From Burkholderiales bacterium (GTDB lineage: Bacteria > Pseudomonadota > Gammaproteobacteria > Burkholderiales > SG8-39), in contig CAKKSJ010000193.1 of the NCBI GenBank assembly GCA_919902965.1, positions 3,839 to 30,088 of the forward strand: a DNA stretch of 26,250 nt, in the 5' to 3' direction. The notes under the pieces were generated by a model. It had not been told where the DNA came from, did no database searches, and saw nothing but the letters and a program-made list of their open reading frames with translations. Every line of letters begins with the position of its first letter. Position 1 is the first letter of the stretch. This document shows positions 15,183-22,837 of this stretch, piece by piece. A program made the translations under genes and the position numbers.

Positions 15183-16451
15183 CTAGCGTATCGCCCAGAG
15201 CGAAAGCGTGGGCACAAAGCCGACCAGGATTGAAATTCCGATCATTGTGATTACGAAAGGAATCGCGCGGCGCGCGATCGCCATGATCGGTGTTCCGGTC
15301 AGCCCGGACATCACGAACAGGTTGAGCCCCATCGGTGGTGTGATGAATCCCAGTCCCAGGGAGGTGATCATGAACACGCAGAAGTGTATCTGATCCATAC
15401 CGATCGCATTGGCCACCGGGGAGAGCAAGGGCGCCAGGATCACGATGTTGGGGGTGGTTTCCATGAACATGCCGGCGATGATGAATATAGCCAGCATCAC
15501 CAGCACCAACGCCACCGGGTCGTCGGTAATTGAGGTAAGGCCCGCGACGAAGGCCTGCGGCACGTCGAGTATGGTGAGCGCCTGGGCGAACAGCATGGCG
15601 ACGCCGATAATGGGGAGGATCACACCATTGACGCGTGCCGAAGTCTCCAGCATAGACGGAAAATCCTTCAGCCGTATCCTTCCCTGCACCACCCCCACCA
15701 GCAGTGCCACGGCGACCGCGACCGCCGCTGATTCCGTGGGCGTGAAAATTCCCGAGTAGATCCCGCCCAGGATGAGGAATGGAATCGTCAGCGCCAACTT
15801 GGCCGCATTCAGCGCACTTAACCAGCGTCCCCACGAGAAGCGCTGGCGCGAGTTCTCGTAGCCTTGCACGCGATTCACTACGACATTGGTGAAGACCACG
15901 CTCAACAGTACCAGCACGCCGGGAATCGCCGCGGCGACAAACAGTGTCGACGACGAGATGCCCAGCACCAGGCCGATGATGATGTAGGCAATCGACGGCG
16001 GGATCAGAATGCCGGTGCAGGCGCCGCTCGCCACCAGCGCACAGGCATAGGGCTTGGGGTAGCCCAGTTCCACCAGCCGCGCCATGGTAATGCGGCCGAT
16101 GGCGGCTGCATCGGCCGCGTCCGATCCGGAAATGCAGGCGAAGAATCCGCAGCCCAGCACCGTGGAGGTGCCGAATCCGGAACGCAGGCTGCCGGTGCTG
16201 GCTTCGGCGAAATCCAGCAGTTTGAGAGCGAGGCCCGAGCGGACCATGACGTCGCCGGTGAGCACGAACAAGGGTATGGCGATCAGCGCGAAGGAGTCCA
16301 CGCCCTGGAACAGCGCTTCCCCCAGCAGCGACAGCGGCAGCGCGCCGGTAGAGAGCAGCAGGACGATAGTGCCCAGGCCCAGCGCCACCCAGAACGGTAC
16401 CGCCAGGAACAGCAGCAGCAGGATGAAAGCGATGCCGAGCGCGACTACCAT
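15183..16451 (-). CDS. dctM: TRAP transporter large permease (DctM family), HpsM-like by context
   Basis: The 422-residue polytopic protein has the standard DctM layout of about 12 membrane helices. Family motifs are FQGVDSFALIAIPLFVLTGD near 48-67, GSDAADAAAIG, GACTGILIPPSIAYIIIG and GLGFITPPMGLNLFV near the C-terminus. DctM is the sodium-driven transport subunit of tripartite ATP-independent periplasmic transporters. It lies 21 bases downstream of the DctQ gene and is the last gene of the operon that begins with the hpsN-like gene. By context it would import the sulfonate or polyol oxidised by the linked dehydrogenases; related TRAP systems at DHPS loci have been named HpsKLM. Confidence 0.92.
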   Translation of the reverse strand: MVVALGIAFILLLLFLAVPFWVALGLGTIVLLLSTGALPLSLLGEALFQGVDSFALIAIPLFVLTGDVMVRSGLALKLLDFAEASTGSLRSGFGTSTVLGCGFFACISGSDAADAAAIGRITMARLVELGYPKPYACALVASGACTGILIPPSIAYIIIGLVLGISSSTLFVAAAIPGVLVLLSVVFTNVVVNRVQGYENSRQRFSWGRWLSALNAAKLALTIPFLILGGIYSGIFTPTESAAVAVAVALLVGVVQGRIRLKDFPSMLETSARVNGVILPIIGVAMLFAQALTILDVPQAFVAGLTSITDDPVALVLVMLAIFIIAGMFMETTPNIVILAPLLSPVANAIGMDQIHFCVFMITSLGLGFITPPMGLNLFVMSGLTGTPIMAIARRAIPFVITMIGISILVGFVPTLSLWAIR

Positions 16452-16472
16452 GGTGAAAGCATTCGCGGACGC

Positions 16473-16988
16473 TCAGTCGAACAACAGCGTGCCGGCGTAG
16501 GCGTCGCGTCCGGCGCGGATGTCCTGGATGTCGCGCCAGGCCGATTGCAGTACCCGCACCACCATCATCGAGAAGCCCAGCGGCACGGCCGCCTCGAACC
16601 ACACCTGGCTGACCCGCAGCGCAGGCGCGAGGGCGCCGAACTCCAACTGGGTGGAAATGGTTTCGAGCGTCCAGTAAAGGGCGAAGCCGGCGAACACCAG
16701 CGTGCACACCTCGCCAAACAGATAGACGTAGCCGTGCCAGCGGCGCGCCAGCAAGTGCAGCAGGACATCGAAGCGAATGTGCGCGCGTTGCTTCACGCAG
16801 TAGGACGCGCCCACCCAGCCGAGGTAGATGAAGGCGAAGCGGGCGGCCTCTTCGCCCCACAGGGACGAAAAATCGAGCAGAAAGCGGCGCACCACCTCGA
16901 TCACGATCACGAATACGATGAAACAGTAAAAGACCAGCATCAGATAGCGCTCGCCGTTCTCGTCGAGCTGTCGCAGCAACTTACGCAT
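16473..16988 (-). CDS. dctQ: TRAP transporter small permease (DctQ family)
   Basis: The 171-residue protein has four hydrophobic helices: residues about 15-35 (LMLVFYCFIVFVIVIEVV), 50-65, 90-110 and 130-150. It also has the DctQ signature WGEEAARFAFIYLGWVGASY followed by a basic HIRFD segment. DctQ forms the scaffold of the permease with DctM in the inner membrane. It begins MRKLLRQLDENGERY and lies 57 bases after the binding-protein gene, a gap filled by a large palindrome. Confidence 0.88.
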   Translation of the reverse strand: MRKLLRQLDENGERYLMLVFYCFIVFVIVIEVVRRFLLDFSSLWGEEAARFAFIYLGWVGASYCVKQRAHIRFDVLLHLLARRWHGYVYLFGEVCTLVFAGFALYWTLETISTQLEFGALAPALRVSQVWFEAAVPLGFSMMVVRVLQSAWRDIQDIRAGRDAYAGTLLFD

Positions 16989-17001
16989 GGATAAGCCTCC
17001 G

Positions 17002-17027
17002 CGAGGGGCGGCGCGCGCCGCCCCTCG
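17002..17027. repeat. 26-bp perfect palindrome between dctP and dctQ
   Basis: The 13-base arm CGAGGGGCGGCGC is followed directly by its exact reverse complement (17015-17027). Transcribed, it makes a very stable G+C hairpin just after the binding-protein stop. It has no U-run, so it is more likely to protect the upstream mRNA or attenuate transcription than to terminate fully. This could yield more binding protein than permease. Confidence 0.8.
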
Positions 17028-17045
17028 TGCATGACACGGCGAAGA

Positions 17046-18197
17046 TCAGCCCGCGACCGTGATCGAGCCCTTGGTATTGGCGGCGGTCTTCAGCTTGTTG
17101 AACAGATCGACCGAGCCGGCAAGTTCTTTCTTGATGTCGTTCCACTCGGGGCGTTGTTCGCCGCAGGCATCCACCCACAGTTTTTTCTCGGCTGCGCTAG
17201 GCGTGTAGAACTTGATGCCGACCTTGCCCATGGCGTCCATCGAGTTCTTCCGCGCCACCAGAATTTGCGCGAAGCTCTCCGCCTGGGTTTTGGCGCTGGC
17301 ATCATCGAAAGTGGTTTGAAGGCTCTTCGGCAGGCTCTGGAACCACTTGTAGTTCGCGGCGAACATCTGCGCATCCGGAACCGATTCCACCAGCGTGATC
17401 GCCTCCAGGATGTCGATGAAACCGAAGGTGTAAAGCGCGCCCACCGCCGGGTCCAGGCCGTCGGCCACGCCCTGCTTCAGCGCGCTCGGCGTTTCGCCCC
17501 AGGCCACCACCGTCGGGTTGGCCCCGGCCAGGCGATAGAACTGCTGCAGCAGCTTGGAAGACGGCACGCGCATTTTCATGCCCTTCATGTCGTCCGGCGT
17601 CTTGATGATCTTGCCAAAACCCTTGCGTACCGCCACCGTGCGCGGATCGACGGTAAAGTAGAACATCGGCTTATAACCCTTGACCGTGACCTTGGGCGTG
17701 ATCTCCCCGTTCCATGCCGCAGAGGTAACCAGGTTCGCGAACCTCTGGTTCTCGCCGCACCAGAACGGAATGTTGATCAAGTCGACCACCGGCGTGAACG
17801 GCGAGAAGTTCGACAGCGACACCGAGCCGCCCTGGATCGTGCCGGCCTGGACTTTCTGCGCCAGCGCGCCGCCGACACCGAGTTGGCCCGCCGGGTGCAG
17901 CTTCACGTAGACCGCGCCCTTGCTCAGCGTCTCGAGGTTGGCCTTGAACTGGGTCTGCATGATGGGGTAGGTGTGGAAAGCGTCGGCCTTGTATTCGGTG
18001 GCGAAGAGCATGGTGTACTTGGCTGCTTTCTGCCGGGCGGCGTCATCGTCAGCGGCATGCGCCACCTCGGCCTCCGACCAGAGGTAACCGCCGGTGGCGG
18101 CCAGTACGGCGGTAGTGAATCCGTAACGGCTGGCAACTTCGAAAAAGCGCCGGCGATCGGGCGACTGCAGTGACGGGTTGGCTTTGCGTGTATTCAT
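17046..18197 (-). CDS. dctP: TRAP transporter substrate-binding protein (DctP family)
   Basis: The 383-residue protein starts with a twin-arginine type leader: DRRRFFEVASRYG at about 14-26, then a hydrophobic stretch and AHA before the mature sequence. It has the DctP core KLHPAGQLGVGGALAQKVQAG and the conserved ligand-binding region DDMKGMKMRVPSSKLLQQFY, where the Arg normally pairs with a substrate carboxylate or other anionic group. An anionic substrate such as a sulfonate fits. The TAT-type leader is unusual but known for some TRAP binding proteins. A GGAGAGG ribosome site precedes the ATG at 18197, and the stop of the small membrane protein gene is 11 bases upstream. Confidence 0.9.
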   Translation of the reverse strand: MNTRKANPSLQSPDRRRFFEVASRYGFTTAVLAATGGYLWSEAEVAHAADDDAARQKAAKYTMLFATEYKADAFHTYPIMQTQFKANLETLSKGAVYVKLHPAGQLGVGGALAQKVQAGTIQGGSVSLSNFSPFTPVVDLINIPFWCGENQRFANLVTSAAWNGEITPKVTVKGYKPMFYFTVDPRTVAVRKGFGKIIKTPDDMKGMKMRVPSSKLLQQFYRLAGANPTVVAWGETPSALKQGVADGLDPAVGALYTFGFIDILEAITLVESVPDAQMFAANYKWFQSLPKSLQTTFDDASAKTQAESFAQILVARKNSMDAMGKVGIKFYTPSAAEKKLWVDACGEQRPEWNDIKKELAGSVDLFNKLKTAANTKGSITVAG

Positions 18198-18208
18198 CTA
18201 TCCTCTCC

Positions 18209-18448
18209 TTAGTGGTCGTCGTGAGTGGGTGAAGCCGAAGACTCCGGCGTTTCTTCGATGGCAAGAACGCCGGATACAAAAAACACCATGGCGGCGAGAA
18301 CCACCAGGAACTCGCCCACGTCGCCCAAACGCCACAGGGCGACGTCTTGCTTGATGAACAGCATGCGCAGCGCGACATTGACGGCAAACAATCCGGCAAA
18401 CAAGCCCGCGAGCAAGAACCATCTTCGTCCGCTCTTGCCATTGTCCAT
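18209..18448 (-). CDS. 79-residue two-helix membrane protein in the hps/TRAP operon
   Basis: From the ATG at 18448 the product reads MDNGKSGRRWFLLAGLFAGL and has two hydrophobic segments (about 10-30 and 40-62) separated by a polar loop containing KQDVALWRLGD. It ends in an acidic, His-rich tail (ETPESSASPTHDDH). A GGGAGGAGG ribosome site lies immediately upstream, and that favours this ATG over the TTG at 18463. I recognise no family. Its place between the dehydrogenase genes and the TRAP binding-protein gene, with short gaps on both sides, makes an accessory transporter role plausible. That is inference from position only. Confidence 0.7.
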   Translation of the reverse strand: MDNGKSGRRWFLLAGLFAGLFAVNVALRMLFIKQDVALWRLGDVGEFLVVLAAMVFFVSGVLAIEETPESSASPTHDDH

Positions 18449-18480
18449 CGCGCCTCCTCCCAATACACTTATCGTTCGAA

Positions 18481-19485
18481 TTAACTGGGCTTCAATAATA
18501 CTTTGGCCGCGGCAATCCTGCCATGATGCAAATCGCTGAACGCCGCCGCTCCGTCAGCAAGACTGCGCGTCTCCACCCAGACGAGATCGCCAAACGCGCC
18601 CTGACGCAACAGATTCACGGCTGCGCGCATGTCTGCCAGCGTATAGATGAATGCGCCCATCAGGGTGATTTCCCCCAGCGTGAGCTTGCGCATGTCGATC
18701 TCGCTGGCCCAGTCCTGCAGCCCGATATGCACGATGGCGCCACCGGATTTTACCGCGGTGAATGCAGTCTTGCGGGTTGCCGCCGCCCCCACGCAATCCA
18801 GCACAAGATCATAGGCAGATCCGGTCAATGCCGACTTGTTCGTGTCCAGCACATCGCAACCGACGTGATCGCGGATCGACTGGCTACGTTTGGCATTCAA
18901 CTCGACTACCGCCAATTGGTCTACACCGTAGTGCTTAAGCAGCAGCGCTGCCAGCATACCGATTGCCCCGCCGCCCAGAATCAGGACACGTCCCTCCTGC
19001 ATAGGCCGGTACAACGCCCGCTGCGACAGGTTGATCGCATGCAGGGCTGTTGCCGCCGGTTCGGTAAGCGCGGCTGCGTCGATTTGCAGATCACCCGGCA
19101 GCTTGATGAGCGAGGCCGCGGGAATGCTCATGTATTCGGCAAACGCGCCCGGCCTGGTCATGCCGACCATGGTCCGGTTGCTGCACAAATTGCTGCGCCC
19201 CTGCAAACAGTTGTCGCAGAAACCGCAGGTGATCGAGGGATTGCCCGAGACCCGATCACCGACTGCTATCGAGCCATCCCGGCTTTCAACGACCGTGCCG
19301 GCAAATTCATGGCCCAATACCAGCCCGGGATTTCGCCTCGGATCCTGGCCGTGATAGGCGTGCATGTCGCTGCCGCAAATCCCCGCTGCTTCAATCTTGA
19401 TGATTACCTCGCCCCTGGCCATTTCCGGATAGGGGCGATCCTGCAGGCGGACTTCATTCGGCTGCGTATAGACGAGGGCGTGCAT
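18481..19485 (-). CDS. hpsP: Zinc-binding MDR dehydrogenase, HpsP-like
   Basis: The 334-residue medium-chain dehydrogenase has catalytic zinc ligands Cys37 (GICGSDMH), His59 and Glu60 (LGHEFAG), structural zinc cysteines 87, 90, 93 and 101, and the nucleotide-binding GGGAIG at 171-176. By sequence alone it is a sorbitol/L-idonate or threonine dehydrogenase-like enzyme. Its position beside the hpsN-like and hpsO-like genes suggests HpsP, one of the two dehydrogenases that interconvert R- and S-2,3-dihydroxypropane-1-sulfonate through oxidation and reduction at C2. It starts 9 bases after the SDR stop. The name depends on context, and a different secondary alcohol substrate is possible. Confidence 0.72.
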   Translation of the reverse strand: MHALVYTQPNEVRLQDRPYPEMARGEVIIKIEAAGICGSDMHAYHGQDPRRNPGLVLGHEFAGTVVESRDGSIAVGDRVSGNPSITCGFCDNCLQGRSNLCSNRTMVGMTRPGAFAEYMSIPAASLIKLPGDLQIDAAALTEPAATALHAINLSQRALYRPMQEGRVLILGGGAIGMLAALLLKHYGVDQLAVVELNAKRSQSIRDHVGCDVLDTNKSALTGSAYDLVLDCVGAAATRKTAFTAVKSGGAIVHIGLQDWASEIDMRKLTLGEITLMGAFIYTLADMRAAVNLLRQGAFGDLVWVETRSLADGAAAFSDLHHGRIAAAKVLLKPS

Positions 19486-19494
19486 AGTCTTATC

Positions 19495-20280
19495 TCATTT
19501 GGCCGTATAGCCACCGTCGAGCATGATCGTTTGACCGGTGATATAGGCGGAAGCGTTACTGGCAAGAAATACCGCCACGCCATACAGGTCCGTCATCAAT
19601 CCGTTGCGGCCAACCGCGGTCTGCCCGGCGTGTTTCAATGCCAGACTTTCATCGTTGAAGACGGCGGATGTCAGTTGGGTGGGGAAGAAGCCGGGCCCGA
19701 TGGCATTGCAGGTGATGCCGTGACGCGACCATTCCTGCGCGATGGCACGCGTGAGTTGCAGAATACCCCCCTTGGCCGCGCCATAAGGCGCGCTGTTGGC
19801 GAAGGCGCGGTAACTTTGCAGCGAGGCGATATTGATTATCCGCCCCCAGCCACGTTGTTTCATGCCCGGCGCCAATGCTTGCGTAAGAAAAAACGGCGCG
19901 GCCAGGTGCATCAGCAATTGCGTATCCCAGGTTTCCGGCGTGATTTCCGCGAAGCTCTGGCGCAGATTGACGCCGGCGCAGTTGACCAGAATGTCTATCG
20001 GTTCGCCGCCGCTTCGAACGGCGTCGGCGAGCTTGCGTATTCCGTCATGGTTCGCCAGGTCCGCGGCTATGGTTCGCGCAACCTCAATGCCGTCCGCCTT
20101 CATCTTGGCAGCAGTTTCGGACAGGCCCTTGCCGGTTGCCGTGAGTATCAGCCGCGCGCCGGCTTTTCCCAGCGCGTAGGCGATGGCGGCGCCGATTCCG
20201 CGACTGCCCCCAGTGATCAAGGCCTGGCGTCCCTGCAAATTGAACAGGTCCGTTACCTCGTTGTCGGATATGGCTTTCAT
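19495..20280 (-). CDS. hpsO: Short-chain dehydrogenase/reductase, HpsO-like
   Basis: The 261-residue classical SDR has the cofactor loop TGGSRGIG at 23-30, NCAG at 100-103 and the catalytic Ser153, Tyr166 and Lys170 (YGAAK). It ends ITGQTIMLDGGYTAK. It is similar in layout to gluconate 5-dehydrogenase-type enzymes. Between an HpsN-like and an HpsP-like gene it is best read as HpsO, a DHPS 2-dehydrogenase. The ATG at 20280 is chosen because the segment further upstream has no SDR homology and overlaps the hpsN-like gene; the gap to that gene is 10 bases. Functional assignment rests on synteny. Confidence 0.75.
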   Translation of the reverse strand: MKAISDNEVTDLFNLQGRQALITGGSRGIGAAIAYALGKAGARLILTATGKGLSETAAKMKADGIEVARTIAADLANHDGIRKLADAVRSGGEPIDILVNCAGVNLRQSFAEITPETWDTQLLMHLAAPFFLTQALAPGMKQRGWGRIINIASLQSYRAFANSAPYGAAKGGILQLTRAIAQEWSRHGITCNAIGPGFFPTQLTSAVFNDESLALKHAGQTAVGRNGLMTDLYGVAVFLASNASAYITGQTIMLDGGYTAK

Positions 20281-20290
20281 CTCTTTGCCT

Positions 20291-21604
20291 TCACACCTCA
20301 ACCGGGGCGCCAACTTCAAACTGGCCGCTTGGGTAGTATTTGCGCAGCCGGTCATCGGCCGTGCGCGCATGCGCTTCCATGCCTTCCAGCCGGCTGATGC
20401 GGGCGCTCACCAATCCGATGTCGCGACTGGCTTCACGAGTCATGCGTTGCCAGGTCAGCACCTTCATGAACTTGTGCACCGACAGGCCGCCGGAATAGCG
20501 GGCGGCGCCCATGGTAGGCAGCACATGATTGGGACCGGCGGCTTTGTCGCCGTAGGCCACGGTCGTTTCTTCCCCAAGGAACAAGGAGCCATAGCAGGTC
20601 AGGGTGTCCAGCCACCAGTCCAGGTCTTTGGCATGCACCTCGAGATGCTCGCTGGCATATCTGTCGGATATTTCCGCGGCTTCCTCGCGCGTGCTGCAAA
20701 GAACGACTTCTCCGTAGTCGCGCCAGGCCGATCCGGCGGCATCCTTGGCGGTAGGCGGCAGTTTTTCGATCAAGCCGGGAACCTGACGCATCGCCTCCTT
20801 GGCCAATGCCTCGCTGGTGGAAAACAGCCAGGCGGGAGATTCGTGCCCATGTTCGGCCTGCCCCACCAGGTCGCTGGCGACAATACTGGGGTCCGCGGTT
20901 TCATCGGCAATGATCGCGACCTCGGATGGGCCGGCGAACACATCAATGCCGACCTTGCCAAACAGGGTGCGCTTGGCTTCGGCGACGAACTTGTTACCCG
21001 GACCGACGACGACGTCAGCCTGTTTGCCCGTAAACAGGCCATACACCATGCTCGCTATGGCCTGCACGCCGCCCAGTGTCATGATGACGTCGGCGCCGGC
21101 GGTCTTGAAGGCATACAGCAGATAAGGGTGCATTCCGCCGCCGCGATACGGGCTGGAACAGGCGATGATGGTTTTTGCGCCGGCCGCTTTGGCGGTAGCC
21201 ACGGTCATGTACGCCGACGCGATATGCGCATAGCGCCCAGACGGGGCATAGCAGCCGACCACATTCACCGGGATCACACGCTGTCCGGCGCTTACGCCCG
21301 GATGCAACTCGGTGGAAAACTCGAGCATGCTGTTCTTTTGCGCAACGGCGAAGTCGAATACCTGTTTGGAGGCAAATTCGATATCGCGTTTCACGCTGTC
21401 CGGAATGTCCTTGATGGCGACCGCAATGGCTTTCGGCGACATGATGATGTCACCTTCCCATTTGTCGAGTTTGCGCGAGTATTCGCGCACCGCCTCTTCC
21501 CCGCGCTGCTGAATTTCCGCAAGCATTTCCTTGACGACTTTTTGCGCAGTCGCCGTTTCCGTCTCAGCCGTCTTGCTGGCTTTTTTCAAATATGTGACTG
21601 ACAT
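20291..21604 (-). CDS. hpsN: Sulfopropanediol 3-dehydrogenase (HpsN), histidinol dehydrogenase fold
   Basis: The 437-residue protein belongs to the histidinol dehydrogenase superfamily. It keeps the zinc ligands Gln249 and His252 (VGQAEHG), Asp353 (YGDKAAGPNHVLPT) and His412 (EGMEAHA), and the catalytic pair Glu319-His320 (SEHLEV). No other his gene is nearby. Its operon with an SDR, a zinc MDR and a TRAP system, opposite a LacI-type regulator, matches the hps locus. There HpsN oxidises 2,3-dihydroxypropane-1-sulfonate to R-sulfolactate with two NAD+. It is the first gene after a strong promoter, with a leader of about 70 bases. Hydroxyl-bearing analogues of DHPS are the alternative substrates. 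Confidence 0.8.
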   Translation of the reverse strand: MSVTYLKKASKTAETETATAQKVVKEMLAEIQQRGEEAVREYSRKLDKWEGDIIMSPKAIAVAIKDIPDSVKRDIEFASKQVFDFAVAQKNSMLEFSTELHPGVSAGQRVIPVNVVGCYAPSGRYAHIASAYMTVATAKAAGAKTIIACSSPYRGGGMHPYLLYAFKTAGADVIMTLGGVQAIASMVYGLFTGKQADVVVGPGNKFVAEAKRTLFGKVGIDVFAGPSEVAIIADETADPSIVASDLVGQAEHGHESPAWLFSTSEALAKEAMRQVPGLIEKLPPTAKDAAGSAWRDYGEVVLCSTREEAAEISDRYASEHLEVHAKDLDWWLDTLTCYGSLFLGEETTVAYGDKAAGPNHVLPTMGAARYSGGLSVHKFMKVLTWQRMTREASRDIGLVSARISRLEGMEAHARTADDRLRKYYPSGQFEVGAPVEV

Positions 21605-21668
21605 GCAAGAACCCTTTCAAGAATTTGAAACTGGATTCGCCACTATCCGGTCAGTATCCTGACTAGAA

Positions 21669-21682
21669 TGTAAGCGCTTTCA
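21669..21682. promoter_or_regulatory. LacI-family operator O1, overlapping the hpsN promoter
   Basis: TGTAAGCGCTTTCA is a near-perfect palindrome with the AAGCGCTT core bound by many LacI/GalR-family proteins. It begins at the downstream edge of the minus-strand -10 box (21687-21682) and covers the predicted start near 21675. Binding there would block initiation. A LacI-type gene starts 110 bases away. Confidence 0.72.
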
Positions 21683-21711
21683 TTTTAGCCAGATTAATCC
21701 GCATTAGTCAA
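21682..21711 (-). promoter_or_regulatory. Sigma-70 promoter of the hpsNOP-TRAP operon
   Basis: On the minus strand, TTGACT (21711-21706) and TAAAAT (21687-21682) are 18 bases apart, each matching consensus at 5 of 6 positions. The start would be near 21675, about 70 bases before the hpsN ATG. Confidence 0.65.
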
Positions 21712-21738
21712 CATGTTTCCATGCTGCAACGCAAGGTA

Positions 21739-21747
21739 TGCTATGCT
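21739..21747 (+). promoter_or_regulatory. Extended -10 element for the LacI-type regulator gene
   Basis: TGCTATGCT is an extended -10 (TG-N-TATGCT), 44 bases upstream of the regulator ATG at 21792. No good -35 hexamer is visible. The predicted start near 21754 falls inside the second operator-like palindrome. Confidence 0.4.
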
Positions 21748-21760
21748 GAATGCGCTTCCA
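21747..21760. promoter_or_regulatory. LacI-family operator-like site O2, in front of the regulator gene
   Basis: TGAATGCGCTTCCA matches O1 (TGTAAGCGCTTTCA) at 11 of 14 positions and keeps the GCGC centre, but is less symmetrical. It covers the predicted regulator start site, which suggests autoregulation. The two sites are 78 bases apart centre to centre, and looping between them is possible. Confidence 0.5.
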
Positions 21761-21791
21761 TTTTTTTGCTCCTCATGCAAGACCCGGAACC

Positions 21792-22826
21792 ATGTCTAGC
21801 GACCAAGGCAAGGCGAAGCTGGATGACGTCGCCCGAGTAGCGGGCGTGTCCCTGGCCACTGCCTCGCGCGCACTTTCCACGCCGCACTTGCTGAAGCCCG
21901 CCACGCTGAACCGGGTTCGAGACGCTGCGCGTTTGCTCGGCTACATGCCGCACGGCGCCGCACGCGCGCTCGCGTCGCGGCGCACGCATACGATCGGTGC
22001 GGTCATCCCGACCCTAGACAACGCCATTTTCGCCAGCTCCACGCAGGCGATGCAGCGCGAGCTCGGAGAACGCGGCTATCAGCTGCTGCTCGGCTCGCAT
22101 GAATACGACCCGGAGCGCGAAGTCCAGGTGACCCGCGCGCTGCTGGAGCGCGGCGTGGACGGCTTGGTACTGGTCGGTACCGATCACAGTCCGCAGCTGT
22201 ACCAGCTGCTGGTCGGCTTCGGCAGCCCTTATGTCCTGACCTGGTCCCTGGACGAGAGCGGCCATCATCACTGCGTCGGATTCAACAACCGGGAGGTAGG
22301 TGCGCGCGTTGCGCAATATCTCTACGATCTTGGCCACCGCGAGTTTGCGGTGATATCGGGATTTACCGCACATAACGATCGCGCCCGCGACCGAATCACC
22401 GGCGTGCGAGAGGCGCTGCTCGCGCGCGGCATCGCGCTTGGGCCGCAGCGATTGGTGGAAACCTCGTTCTCGGTACAAAGCGGTCGGGAGGCGCTCCTGG
22501 CGGTGTTGCAGTCTGCGCCGCAACCGAGCGCTGTCATTTGCGGCAACGATATTCTGGCGCAAGGCGCGCTGATGCAAGCGCAGGCGCTTGGCATCGAAAT
22601 ACCAGGGGCACTGTCGATTACCGGCGTTGATGACATGGAACTCTCGACACACTTGTCCCCGGGCTTGACCACGGTAGGTATTCCCACCGCTGAAATCGGA
22701 CGCCGTACCGCGCAGCACCTGCTGGCGCGCCTGAATGGAGAGAAGACTGAGAAGCGCACCGAACTTGCGGTCGAATTGATCTTGCGCGGTTCGACCGGGC
22801 CGCCGGCCGGGCGCGCAGGGCGGTAG
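21792..22826 (+). CDS. hpsR: LacI-type transcriptional regulator, HpsR-like by context
   Basis: The 344-residue protein has a LacI headpiece at residues 8-60 (KLDDVARVAGVSLATASRAL, then the hinge region HGAARALASRRTHTIG). A periplasmic-binding-protein-like effector domain follows: IGAVIPTLDNAIFASSTQAM, ICGNDILAQGALMQAQALGI, SITGVDDMELSTHLSPGLTT. It is divergent from the hpsN-like operon across 187 bases containing two LacI-type palindromes, so it probably represses that operon and itself until an inducer, perhaps DHPS, binds. The DHPS locus of Cupriavidus pinatubonensis also encodes a LacI-type regulator, HpsR. The ATG at 21792 is used because the upstream in-frame ATG (21750) would lie inside the operator. 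The ribosome site is weak. Confidence 0.85.
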   Translation: MSSDQGKAKLDDVARVAGVSLATASRALSTPHLLKPATLNRVRDAARLLGYMPHGAARALASRRTHTIGAVIPTLDNAIFASSTQAMQRELGERGYQLLLGSHEYDPEREVQVTRALLERGVDGLVLVGTDHSPQLYQLLVGFGSPYVLTWSLDESGHHHCVGFNNREVGARVAQYLYDLGHREFAVISGFTAHNDRARDRITGVREALLARGIALGPQRLVETSFSVQSGREALLAVLQSAPQPSAVICGNDILAQGALMQAQALGIEIPGALSITGVDDMELSTHLSPGLTTVGIPTAEIGRRTAQHLLARLNGEKTEKRTELAVELILRGSTGPPAGRAGR

Positions 22827-22837
22827 CGCGGACTGGG

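Noticed and set aside
15142..16860. 572-codon minus-strand frame across the TRAP permease genes
   Set aside because: It overlaps dctM and dctQ in a different register and is Arg/Gly-rich; the DctM and DctQ frames carry the conserved membrane helices and motifs.
18523..20397. 624-codon open frame on the plus strand
   Set aside because: It runs antisense through both the hpsP- and hpsO-like genes, which have clear catalytic motifs on the other strand; it has no domain of its own.
20291..21604. Histidinol dehydrogenase (HisD) of histidine biosynthesis
   Set aside because: The fold and zinc ligands agree, but there are no other his genes and the operon partners match the hps set, so HpsN is the better call.
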